Below are positions 1-5,951 of a stretch of DNA of 5,951 nucleotides, in pieces. Position 1 is the first letter of the stretch, and each line of letters begins with the position of its first letter. The notes beneath the pieces are model-generated. The model worked only from the letters and a program-made list of their open reading frames with translations, did not search any database and was not told where the DNA came from. Position numbers and translations under genes: made by a program. Source of the DNA: Helicobacteraceae bacterium (GTDB lineage Bacteria > Campylobacterota > Campylobacteria > Campylobacterales > Sulfurimonadaceae); contig JALWLR010000090.1 in NCBI GenBank assembly GCA_027084065.1, positions 1 to 5,951 of the forward strand. The letters are read 5' to 3'.

Positions 1-604
1 GAGAATAACCAAGCAGTGTTAAAAGTGCTGCCAGTACATCAAGATTGACATCGATAGAAAAGAGACTAATAGCCCCAAGAGCTATGGAGACATCATGCAC
101 CAAAGCCAATATGGAAGCAACGGCAAATCGCCATTCAAAACGAAAAGCGACATAGATCAAAATCGAAGCAATTGCCAAAAACATTGCCATAAGCCCTTTT
201 TCTCTTAGCTCGCTTCCTACTTTTGGGCCTACGATGTCTACCCGGCGAATTTCGAAATCTCCTGTTCCGGCAAGCTGCTTTCGTACCACATCGCCAATAT
301 CCTGCTTGACATTTTTCGATGATGTTTTCATCCGTATGATAACCTCATCGGGCGAACCGAATTCCGTTATACTCGCATCGGCAAACATCGGATTCTCTTT
401 GAGCTTTTTGCGCATCTGTGCAATCGGTGCTTTTTTGTCATACTTTACCTGCACTATGGTTCCACCTGCAAAGTCTATACCGTAGTTCAGTCCCTTTGTT
501 GCCAAAAGAGCATATGAAGCGAGTATAAGCATTATGGAAATCGCCATAGCGATTTTTGATTTCCCCATAAAGTCATAGGGTCTGGTATATTTGAAAAATT
601 CCAT
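1..604 (-). CDS. secF: SecF, protein translocase subunit (partial, N-terminal 201 residues)
   Basis: SecF pairs with SecD in the inner membrane and uses the proton gradient to help complete Sec-dependent export. My translation from the ATG at 604 begins MEFFKYTRPYDFMGKSKIAM. A first membrane helix spans about residues 17-36, followed by the family signature GIDFAGGTIVQV at 42-53, then a small periplasmic P1 domain to about residue 120. VGPKVGSELREKG lies at 125-137, a second helix at about 136-154, RFEWRFA at 155-161, and the conserved HDV at 170-172 in the next helix. The reading frame is open to the window edge, which removes the rest; the family is usually around 320 aa. The start lies 2 nt past the secD stop. 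A ribosome binding site AAAGGTG (610-616) sits inside the last secD codons, so the two are very probably translationally coupled and cotranscribed. Identity is secure; only the missing C-terminus is unseen. Confidence 0.96.
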   Translation of the reverse strand, partial: MEFFKYTRPYDFMGKSKIAMAISIMLILASYALLATKGLNYGIDFAGGTIVQVKYDKKAPIAQMRKKLKENPMFADASITEFGSPDEVIIRMKTSSKNVKQDIGDVVRKQLAGTGDFEIRRVDIVGPKVGSELREKGLMAMFLAIASILIYVAFRFEWRFAVASILALVHDVSIALGAISLFSIDVNLDVLAALLTLLGYS

Positions 605-606
605 CT

Positions 607-2172
607 TTACACCTTTATCCCAAACCAAAAGTGCTTGTCGTTACTCTTGGCGATTCTTTTTTCCAGCATCTGGTAAATACCGTGTGTACCTAAAATGGCC
701 GTCAGCATAGAAGCCAAAATACCTATACTCATAGTGATGGCGAAACCTTTGATCGCTCCCGTACCGTATACATACAAAACAACGGCTGCAATGAGTGTCG
801 TAATATTGGCATCCAAAATGGCACTCATGGCATTGGCATATCCCTCCTCTATTGCTTTATGGATGGATGCGCCTTCATACAAAAGTTCTCTAATTCGTTC
901 ATTGATGATAACGTTGGCATCGACTGCCATCCCAACAGTAAGCACTATACCTGCCATTCCCGGAAGTGTAAGCGTCGCACCAAAAAGTGCCATAACCGCC
1001 AAAATCAAAAAGAGGTTCGCAACAAGTGCAATGTTGGCAATAACACCTGCCATACGATAGTACAGCACCATAAACACCATAACCAAAACAAATCCGCTAA
1101 TGAGTGCAACTGTACTTGCTTTGATACTGTCTGCACCCAGACTCGGTCCGACACTTCTTTTTTCCAGCATATAAATAGGAGCAAGCAACGCACCGCTACG
1201 AAGTGCGATGGCTAGATCTTTTGCTTCAAGAACCGTATAGTTGCCGGAAATCTGTCCGCTTCCTCCACCTATACGCTCGTTGATACGTGGATCGGAGTAA
1301 ACTTTTCCATCCAGTACTATAGCCAGCCGCTTACCGACGTTTTTACCGGTAAAGTCTCCAAATATCTCCGCACCTTCGGCATTGAGCGTAAAGTTGATAA
1401 CGGGACGATTGTTCTGATCGAATCCGACATGGGCATCAGTCAGCATATCCCCTTCGATGATTGGAATCTCTTTGACAAGATACTTGCGTTTTGGATTTTT
1501 CACATCTTCTAAAATGATGTCTCCATACTCCGCTGCATCCGATGGACTCATAGTGTAGACACGGTCAGCTCGCTCTTCATCTACAGCCATAAGTTCAAGG
1601 CGTGCAGCTCTGCTTATGAGCTCACGAGCACGCTGCTCCTCTTCTGCTGTTTTAATGCCCGCAAGCTCGACAAGTATACTCCCGTCTCCTTGCTTGGCGA
1701 CAAGTGGTTCGGAGAGACCGAATTGATCCAAACGGTTTCGAATCGTCTCAATAGCCTGATCTATCGCATGCTGCTTTGTCTTTGCAATCTCTTCGGGCGT
1801 CAAAGCAATATGCACATGCTCTCCTTCAATGGAGAATGTAATACCGTGAATACCCTTTAAGTACTCCTTTAGCTTTTGCTTGTCATCAGGATCAAGTAGC
1901 GTAAAATCGACACTTTTATCATCGAAGCGAAGATCATCGATGAGAATGTCGTTTTTCTCGCTAAATCGTTTGATGCTTGCCGCAATCGATTTGACATGTG
2001 ACTTGACTGCCTCTTGCGTCTTTACACCAAGAAGCATATGCAAACCACCCTGCAAGTCAAGACCTAGTGTTACTTTTTTCCCCCATGAGGTATTTAAAAG
2101 TGAAGGAAGCGAAAAAGCGATGCCAAAAAGCAGTGCGAGTCCAAATATGATTACTCTGTAATTAAGCTTCAT
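607..2172 (-). CDS. secD: SecD, protein translocase subunit
   Basis: SecD is the partner of SecF in the proton-driven SecDF accessory complex of the SecYEG translocon. From the ATG at 2172 it has 521 residues. There is one N-terminal helix (about 6-25), the signature LGLDLQGGLH (36-45), a periplasmic region with TIRNRLDQFGLSEPLV (143-158), and a C-terminal block of five helices starting after VGPSLGADSI (about 341-350). The motif GMAVDANVIINERIRE (414-429) contains Asp418, which aligns by motif with the Asp implicated in proton transfer in E. coli SecD. It is shorter than E. coli SecD (615 aa), as is usual in Campylobacterota, through a smaller periplasmic head. Start choice: a TTG at 2178 is in frame two codons upstream, but the ATG at 2172 gives the more usual MKLNYR start and has a weak GAGAAAG (2180-2186) at 7 nt. 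The start overlaps the end of yajC by 11 nt, pointing to translational coupling. No frameshift or missing motif is seen. Confidence 0.97.
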   Translation of the reverse strand: MKLNYRVIIFGLALLFGIAFSLPSLLNTSWGKKVTLGLDLQGGLHMLLGVKTQEAVKSHVKSIAASIKRFSEKNDILIDDLRFDDKSVDFTLLDPDDKQKLKEYLKGIHGITFSIEGEHVHIALTPEEIAKTKQHAIDQAIETIRNRLDQFGLSEPLVAKQGDGSILVELAGIKTAEEEQRARELISRAARLELMAVDEERADRVYTMSPSDAAEYGDIILEDVKNPKRKYLVKEIPIIEGDMLTDAHVGFDQNNRPVINFTLNAEGAEIFGDFTGKNVGKRLAIVLDGKVYSDPRINERIGGGSGQISGNYTVLEAKDLAIALRSGALLAPIYMLEKRSVGPSLGADSIKASTVALISGFVLVMVFMVLYYRMAGVIANIALVANLFLILAVMALFGATLTLPGMAGIVLTVGMAVDANVIINERIRELLYEGASIHKAIEEGYANAMSAILDANITTLIAAVVLYVYGTGAIKGFAITMSIGILASMLTAILGTHGIYQMLEKRIAKSNDKHFWFGIKV

Positions 2173-2428
2173 CCCCAAACTTTCTCAATACGAAATCTTT
2201 CTCTAGTCGGACAATCGTGTCTTCGTTGAGTTTCACTTTTAAAAACTTCTCTTCTACTTTGTAGACTTCCGCTATAAATCCGCCGGCAGTAACGATTTTG
2301 TCTCCTTTTTTCAGTGACGCAATCATCTCTTTTTTCTTCTTCGCCTCTTGTTGCTGCGGTCTGATGATTACAAAGTACATAATCGCAATCAAAAATACAA
2401 ACGGAAGTAACTGTCCCAAAATCTCCAT
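2162..2428 (-). CDS. yajC: YajC, Sec translocon accessory subunit
   Basis: YajC is a small single-pass inner-membrane protein that associates with SecDF and the SecYEG translocon. This copy has 88 residues. A hydrophobic helix at about residues 4-22 ends in the family hallmark IIRPQQQEAKKKKE (21-34). A compact basic/acidic cytoplasmic domain follows, with LKKGDKIVTAGGFIAEV (39-55), the conserved GD.V.T.GG segment of the family. Length is slightly under E. coli YajC (110 aa) and normal for the phylum. The ATG at 2428 has a ribosome binding site AAAGGTG at 2435-2441 with 6 nt spacing, the same sequence found ahead of secF. It is the first gene of the yajC-secD-secF operon; its 3' end overlaps secD. 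The start of this operon faces lnt across a 71-nt divergent promoter region. Confidence 0.96.
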   Translation of the reverse strand: MEILGQLLPFVFLIAIMYFVIIRPQQQEAKKKKEMIASLKKGDKIVTAGGFIAEVYKVEEKFLKVKLNEDTIVRLEKDFVLRKFGDEA

Positions 2429-2458
2429 ACATTACACCTTTAGGTAAATTTTTCGCTG

Positions 2459-2464
2459 ATTATA
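2459..2464 (-). promoter_or_regulatory. -10 box of the yajC-secD-secF promoter
   Basis: The minus strand reads TATAAT here, preceded by AAG. Transcription would start near 2452, giving a leader of roughly 24 nt that carries the AAAGGTG ribosome binding site of yajC. No -35 box is visible; this is a pattern-based prediction. Confidence 0.6.
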
Positions 2465-2486
2465 CTTAAAATATGCTAATACTTTG

Positions 2487-2492
2487 TATAAT
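2487..2492 (+). promoter_or_regulatory. -10 box of the lnt promoter
   Basis: A perfect TATAAT preceded by TTTG. Transcription starting about 7 nt downstream would begin at or next to 2499-2500, where the ATG of lnt lies. This implies a leaderless or nearly leaderless mRNA, in line with the absence of any Shine-Dalgarno sequence in front of lnt. Predicted from sequence pattern only. Confidence 0.55.
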
Positions 2493-2499
2493 TCAACCT

Positions 2500-3729
2500 A
2501 TGAAAACATTTTCACAACGAAAAATAGTGCAAAACCTGGGATTGGGGCTGGTTACGGCTTCTCTTTTTAGTGCTTTCATCTACTTAAGCGACATGGGCAT
2601 TGAGTTAAAGTGGCTCAATACGCTAATGGCACTTGGAGCTTTTTGGCTGCTACTGCACATTCCAAAACAGGCAGTCCTTTTTTCCGGTTTTTTTATAGGG
2701 CTTTTTTGGTTCTACTGGGTCGGCTACAGTTTCAAATACACGGACATGCCCCTTGGCGTTCCCCTTGTTGCTCTTGCGTTTGCGTTTGCCTACATGCTGA
2801 TTTTCGGTATCTTGGCTTTGAGCGAGCGTGCTTGGGTACGAGCCATACTGCTGTTTGGACTCTCTTACGTCGTCATTCTCGATTTTAATTGGATGCAGCT
2901 AAGCCTTCCCTTTGTCGAAAGCTACATCGGCATTTACAAATGGCAGCTTGCCGTCGTACTGTTTGCTTTGAGCGCAGATGAATTCATACCGAAAAAACGC
3001 TATAAACCCCTTGCTTTGGCAGCACTTCTTTTTGCCATCAACTGGCAGGGCTACCCTCCAAGAGAGGATGCACCGTTAAAAATCAAACTCGTCGAAACAC
3101 ATATAGACCAAAGCCAAAAGTGGAAACACTCCATGCTGCTTCCAACTGTAGAGATGGTCTTTAAAGAGATAACAGATGCCACACAAGAGGGATACGACCT
3201 CATAGTGTTTCCCGAATCGGTACTGCCTCTTTTTTTAAACAAAAACAAAAAACTTCTTGAAGAGCTCCAGCTCCTTAGCTCCGACATCGACATCGTGCTG
3301 GGTGCACTACTGTATGAAAACGGTCATAATTTCAACGTTGCTTATCATTTTGACAAAGAAGGTCACTATGAAATAGCAAAAAAGGTTGTCCTCGTCCCCT
3401 TTGGGGAGTATATCCCACTGCCCGATTTTGCAAGAAAAATGATAAATGATGCCTTTTTCGAAGGTGGCAATGACTTTCTTGCCGCCAAAGAACCGACCGA
3501 TTTTACAATAGAGGGTGTGAAATTTCGCGTCGCTATCTGTTATGAGGCTACGACCGATGCACTCTATGTAAACAATCCAAAATACATGATAGCCATCAGC
3601 AACAACGCATGGTTCGCCCCTTCCATAGAGCCAACACTTCAAAATTTACTGCTTCGATACTATGCGCGCAGACACGCTACGACGATCTACCACAGTGCAA
3701 ACTACAAAGGCAGCGGGATAATTAAGTAA
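2500..3729 (+). CDS. lnt: Apolipoprotein N-acyltransferase Lnt (short epsilonproteobacterial form)
   Basis: Lnt transfers an acyl chain from phospholipid to the N-terminal cysteine of diacylated, signal-cleaved lipoproteins in the inner membrane. The product has 409 residues. About seven hydrophobic helices lie at residues 12-29, 36-54, 58-75, 84-107, 112-128, 147-158 and 169-181, followed by a nitrilase (carbon-nitrogen hydrolase) domain from about 193. The catalytic triad is visible: Glu239 in VFPESVLP, Lys295 just before VLVPFGEYIP, and Cys347 in VAICYEA. SNNAWF (367-372) matches the SNDAWF segment of the family with Asp replaced by Asn. The protein ends about 30 residues later and has no C-terminal membrane helix, unlike E. 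coli Lnt (512 aa). Start: an in-frame ATG at 2473 would add nine residues, but it lies upstream of the TATAAT at 2487, so the ATG at 2500 is preferred; neither has a Shine-Dalgarno. Lnt acts on Sec clients, which fits its place beside the Sec operon. Confidence 0.93.
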   Translation: MKTFSQRKIVQNLGLGLVTASLFSAFIYLSDMGIELKWLNTLMALGAFWLLLHIPKQAVLFSGFFIGLFWFYWVGYSFKYTDMPLGVPLVALAFAFAYMLIFGILALSERAWVRAILLFGLSYVVILDFNWMQLSLPFVESYIGIYKWQLAVVLFALSADEFIPKKRYKPLALAALLFAINWQGYPPREDAPLKIKLVETHIDQSQKWKHSMLLPTVEMVFKEITDATQEGYDLIVFPESVLPLFLNKNKKLLEELQLLSSDIDIVLGALLYENGHNFNVAYHFDKEGHYEIAKKVVLVPFGEYIPLPDFARKMINDAFFEGGNDFLAAKEPTDFTIEGVKFRVAICYEATTDALYVNNPKYMIAISNNAWFAPSIEPTLQNLLLRYYARRHATTIYHSANYKGSGIIK

Positions 3730-3737
3730 CTATTTGT

Positions 3738-3743
3738 TATAAT
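3738..3743 (+). promoter_or_regulatory. -10 box of a predicted ppk1 promoter
   Basis: TATAAT lies 9 nt after the lnt stop, inside a TTTGTTATAATAAG context. A start near 3750 would give a leader of about 20 nt containing the AGG (3758-3760) that can serve as ribosome binding site, 9 nt before the ATG at 3770. No -35 box is visible. Because no terminator hairpin is seen between lnt and ppk1, readthrough from lnt may also contribute. Confidence 0.55.
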
Positions 3744-3769
3744 AAGTATAAAAAATCAGGTATTTGGAT

Positions 3770-5866
3770 ATGATCAATTTAAAAAACCCGGAACTCTACA
3801 TCAATCGAGAGCTTTCGTGGCTCCAATTCAACACTCGTGTCCTCAAACAGGCGCAAGACACTTCTCTTCCGCCGCTGGAGCGACTCAAGTTTCTCGCCAT
3901 ATACGGTACAAACCTTGATGAGTTTTATATGATTCGTGTCGCAGGACTGAAAAAACTCTTTAACGCGGGCATCATCGTCTCCGGTCCTGATCGTCTCACA
4001 CCCTTAGAGCAGCTCAAAAGCATACGGGAGTATCTCCACCGTGAACAACAGGTTGTCGAACACTGTAAAATTGAGATTTTCAAACAGCTAAAAGAGTATG
4101 GCATCAGTATCAAGCATTTTGACGAAGTGAGTACCCAAAAACGCCATATGCTCAATGAACGTTTTTTCAAAGACATCTACCATCTCGTCATTCCCATTGC
4201 TGTGGATTCTACCCACCCTTTCCCTCATCTTAATAACCTCAGTTTCGGTTTGGTCGTCAAGCTCAAAGATACCGAAAACAACGATATAGAGCGCTTTGGA
4301 ATAGTTCGGATTCCTCGTGTTTTGGATCGTTTTATAGACCTTAAAGACGGAACGTTCGTTCCTATTGAAAGTGTTGTCGCAAAACACATAGACACACTCT
4401 TTCCGGGTTACGAACTTGTTAAACAGATGCCGTTTCGTGTTACGCGTAACGCCGATATCGCAATCGAAGAGGAGGAGGCGGACGACTTTCTTGAGATGCT
4501 TGAAGAGGGACTCAAACTTCGAAAAAAGGGAGAAATGGTGCGTTTGGAAGTCGGAGAGGGCGGCGATGCGGAGCTCATCGCATTTCTCAACCGCCATATA
4601 AATGTCTACAAAGATGACATCTATACTTTCAAAACATGTCTCAATCTCTCAAGTCTTTGGCAAATTGTCAACTCCAAAGACTTCGCGCACCTGCTACTGC
4701 CTCAGTTCAAGCCGAAAATTCTCCCTCCGCTTGATAGTGAAAATATCTTCACTGCAATGGAAAAAGAGGATTTACTGCTGTATCATCCTTATGAAAGTTT
4801 CGAACCGATCGTAAAGTTCATTCAAGATGCCGCAAAAGATCCTTCAGTCGTCTCTATAAAAATGACACTCTATCGTGCAGGAACGAACTCACCCATTGTC
4901 AAGGCACTGATGGAAGCAAGTGAAAGCGGTAAACAGGTAACGGTCATGGTCGAGCTCAAAGCTCGTTTCGATGAGGAAAACAACCTTGTTTGGGCAAAGG
5001 CACTAGAAAACTCGGGAGCACATGTCATCTACGGTATCAAAGGTTTCAAGGTACATGCAAAAGCGGCACTTGTAACCAAAAGAGTAGAAAGCGGACTCAT
5101 CCAGTATGCTCATCTAGGTACAGGGAACTACAACCCAAGTACTGCTAAAATCTATACCGATTTTAGTTACTTTACAAGCAAAGAGAGCGTTACTGAAGAT
5201 CTGACCCGATTTTTTCATTTTCTGACTGGATTTAGCAAAAAGGGCAAACTCAACGAACTCTATATGTCTCCTTCACAGATAAAACCGAAAATCCTCTCTT
5301 TGATTCAAAACGAAGCTCGTAAAGGAGAAGAGGGTCACATCATTGCAAAAATGAACTCCTTGGTGGATGAAGATGTCATACGCGCACTCTACAAAGCATC
5401 CATTGCCGGCGTAAAAATAGAGCTCATCATCCGAGGTATTTGCTGCTTGCGTCCAGGAATCAAAGGTGTAAGTGATAATATTCGCGTTATCTCCATTATT
5501 GGCAAATATCTTGAGCATCCGCGTGCATTCTACTTTAAAAACGATGCCGCCCAAGTCTACATCTCCAGTGCCGACTGGATGCCAAGAAACCTTATACGAC
5601 GCATTGAACTGCTTACGGCAATAAAAGAGGAAGCTCCCAAGCAAAAGATCATTCAGATTCTCAAGCTTCAGTGTGCAGACAATGCAACAGCACATGAGCT
5701 TCAAAGTGATGGAAACTATATCAAACTCAAACCAAAAGATGGACAAAAGCCTATAAACAACCACAAACTACTTGAAGAGTATGTCAACAAAATCGCAAAA
5801 GCGACAAAAAAAGACACTCCAAGTCAAGTTCAACAACTCGCCCAACGACTATTTATAGAAAGCTAA
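3770..5866 (+). CDS. ppk1: Polyphosphate kinase 1 (PPK1)
   Basis: PPK1 reversibly transfers the gamma-phosphate of ATP to a growing inorganic polyphosphate chain, supporting stress survival and phosphate/energy storage. The product has 698 residues, close to E. coli PPK (688). The N-terminal domain opens with YINRELSWLQFN (10-21) and includes YGTNLDEFYMIRVAG (45-59). The head domain follows to about residue 310. The two C-terminal phospholipase-D-like domains carry the active site: TLYRAGTNSPIV (366-377, Arg369), ELKARFDEENN (395-405, Arg399), KVHAKAAL (427-434) with the likely phosphorylated His429, YAHLGTGNYNP (446-456), RGICCLRPG (555-563), the second conserved His583 in YLEHPRAF, and SSADWMPRNL (599-608). 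All key residues are present. An acidic run EEEEADD sits at 233-239. Start: TTG at 3764 is in frame, but ATG at 3770 gives the usual N-terminus and better spacing from AGG. The gene ends 11 nt before the gamma-CA-like gene. Confidence 0.97.
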   Translation: MINLKNPELYINRELSWLQFNTRVLKQAQDTSLPPLERLKFLAIYGTNLDEFYMIRVAGLKKLFNAGIIVSGPDRLTPLEQLKSIREYLHREQQVVEHCKIEIFKQLKEYGISIKHFDEVSTQKRHMLNERFFKDIYHLVIPIAVDSTHPFPHLNNLSFGLVVKLKDTENNDIERFGIVRIPRVLDRFIDLKDGTFVPIESVVAKHIDTLFPGYELVKQMPFRVTRNADIAIEEEEADDFLEMLEEGLKLRKKGEMVRLEVGEGGDAELIAFLNRHINVYKDDIYTFKTCLNLSSLWQIVNSKDFAHLLLPQFKPKILPPLDSENIFTAMEKEDLLLYHPYESFEPIVKFIQDAAKDPSVVSIKMTLYRAGTNSPIVKALMEASESGKQVTVMVELKARFDEENNLVWAKALENSGAHVIYGIKGFKVHAKAALVTKRVESGLIQYAHLGTGNYNPSTAKIYTDFSYFTSKESVTEDLTRFFHFLTGFSKKGKLNELYMSPSQIKPKILSLIQNEARKGEEGHIIAKMNSLVDEDVIRALYKASIAGVKIELIIRGICCLRPGIKGVSDNIRVISIIGKYLEHPRAFYFKNDAAQVYISSADWMPRNLIRRIELLTAIKEEAPKQKIIQILKLQCADNATAHELQSDGNYIKLKPKDGQKPINNHKLLEEYVNKIAKATKKDTPSQVQQLAQRLFIES

Positions 5867-5872
5867 AAGGAG
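5867..5872 (+). promoter_or_regulatory. Strong ribosome binding site of the gamma-CA-like gene
   Basis: AAGGAG begins right after the ppk1 stop codon and ends 5 nt before the ATG at 5878. It is the closest match to the Shine-Dalgarno consensus in the window and fixes the start of the truncated downstream gene. The lack of room for a promoter in this 11-nt gap implies cotranscription with ppk1, unless a promoter lies inside ppk1. Confidence 0.8.
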
Positions 5873-5877
5873 ATAAA

Positions 5878-5951
5878 ATGATTCATGACTACAAAGAAAT
5901 TACACCAAAAATCGGAGAAAAAAGCTGGATTGCCCCAAGTGCCGACGTTAT
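5878..5951 (+). CDS. Gamma-carbonic-anhydrase-like hexapeptide-repeat protein (partial, N-terminal 24 residues)
   Basis: Only the first 24 codons are present before the right edge. They read MIHDYKEITPKIGEKSWIAP followed by SADV. The pattern ITPKIGE..WIAPSADV is the typical opening of the gamma-carbonic anhydrase / YrdA-type left-handed beta-helix family, where a first strand leads straight into hexapeptide turns. The metal-binding histidines lie further downstream and are not visible, so carbonic anhydrase activity cannot be judged; many members have no shown activity. It sits 11 nt after ppk1 with a strong ribosome binding site, so it is probably in the same transcript. Other hexapeptide-repeat acyltransferases begin in a similar way and are not excluded. 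Confidence 0.75.
   Translation, partial: MIHDYKEITPKIGEKSWIAPSADV

Larger units (their letters stand above)
2429..2499. promoter_or_regulatory. Divergent promoter region between yajC and lnt
   Basis: This 71-nt AT-rich gap separates the leftward Sec operon from rightward lnt. It contains a 7-bp inverted repeat, ATTATAC at 2459-2465 and GTATAAT at 2486-2492, separated by 20 nt. Each arm reads GTATAAT on one strand, so the repeat is the two -10 boxes of back-to-back promoters. A direct repeat ATACTT (2462-2467 and 2479-2484) lies between and over them. No recognisable -35 hexamer is present on either strand, consistent with the phylum's main sigma factor, which relies on an extended -10 and AT-rich upstream DNA. 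No operator for a known regulator is recognised. Confidence 0.7.

Noticed and set aside
234..485. Plus-strand frame of 83 codons opposite secF
   Set aside because: The minus strand encodes an unmistakable SecF periplasmic domain here; the plus-strand frame has no family resemblance.
859..1215. Plus-strand Cys/His-rich frame of 118 codons opposite secD, superficially like a zinc-binding protein
   Set aside because: The Cys and His residues are not spaced as a recognisable zinc motif, and the region is antisense to the conserved SecD membrane domain.
2473..2499. Nine-codon N-terminal extension of Lnt from ATG 2473
   Set aside because: The extension overlaps the best promoter -10 box for the gene, has no Shine-Dalgarno, and adds a short hydrophobic stretch before the basic segment that normally precedes the first helix. 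It remains possible but is less likely than ATG 2500.
2675..2708. Cluster of T tracts (6, 7 and 6 T) early in lnt, with another T7 at 3230-3236, as possible phase-variation sites
   Set aside because: The tracts are short, encode Phe/Leu-rich membrane helices for which T-richness is expected, and the frame is intact. Known contingency tracts in this phylum are usually longer G/C runs.
3730..3769. Possible terminator between lnt and ppk1
   Set aside because: I find no stable GC stem followed by a T run in this 40-nt gap; the sequence is better explained as the ppk1 promoter and leader.
4088..4597. Long open frame of 169 codons on the minus strand inside ppk1
   Set aside because: It is fully antisense to a well-conserved PPK1 head domain, its translation resembles no family I know, and it has no credible ribosome binding site or promoter. 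It is a shadow of the real gene.
5273..5764. Open frame of 163 codons on the minus strand inside the 3' part of ppk1
   Set aside because: It lies opposite the PPK1 catalytic C-terminal domain, and its cysteine- and phenylalanine-rich translation is what antisense of this codon usage yields. No start signals support it.

Overview
The window looks like ordinary chromosomal core from a member of the Campylobacterota (Epsilonproteobacteria), probably a free-living Sulfurimonas/Sulfurovum-like lineage. The grounds are the short SecD (about 521 aa) and short Lnt (about 409 aa), promoters with a good TATAAT box but no recognisable -35 box, and the order secF-secD-yajC read leftward with lnt diverging rightward. 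From memory, Campylobacter jejuni has the same arrangement (Cj1092c-Cj1095). The genus is an inference and cannot be fixed from this sequence alone.

Layout. From the left edge to about 2430, on the minus strand, lies a tight yajC-secD-secF operon. yajC is read first, overlaps secD, and secF follows secD after 2 nt; secF runs off the left edge with its N-terminal 201 residues present. A 71-nt intergenic region (2429-2499) holds two back-to-back promoters. From 2500 to 3729 on the plus strand is lnt (apolipoprotein N-acyltransferase). After a 40-nt gap with its own promoter comes ppk1 (polyphosphate kinase, 3770-5866). It is followed 11 nt later by the first 24 codons of a gamma-carbonic-anhydrase-like left-handed beta-helix protein, cut by the right edge. 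Coding density is very high. I see no stretch over 300 bases without a gene, and no RNA genes, mobile elements, CRISPR arrays or convincing terminators.

How the genes relate. YajC, SecD and SecF are accessory parts of the Sec translocon that help move and release exported proteins at the inner membrane. Lnt acts on one class of Sec clients, adding the third acyl chain to lipoproteins, so the divergent arrangement joins two steps of envelope protein biogenesis. PPK1 makes polyphosphate and seems to be a separate transcription unit shared with the gamma-CA-like gene.

I found no undescribed system here. The most interesting points are the symmetric, probably mutually occluding divergent promoters and the likelihood that lnt is translated from a leaderless or nearly leaderless mRNA.
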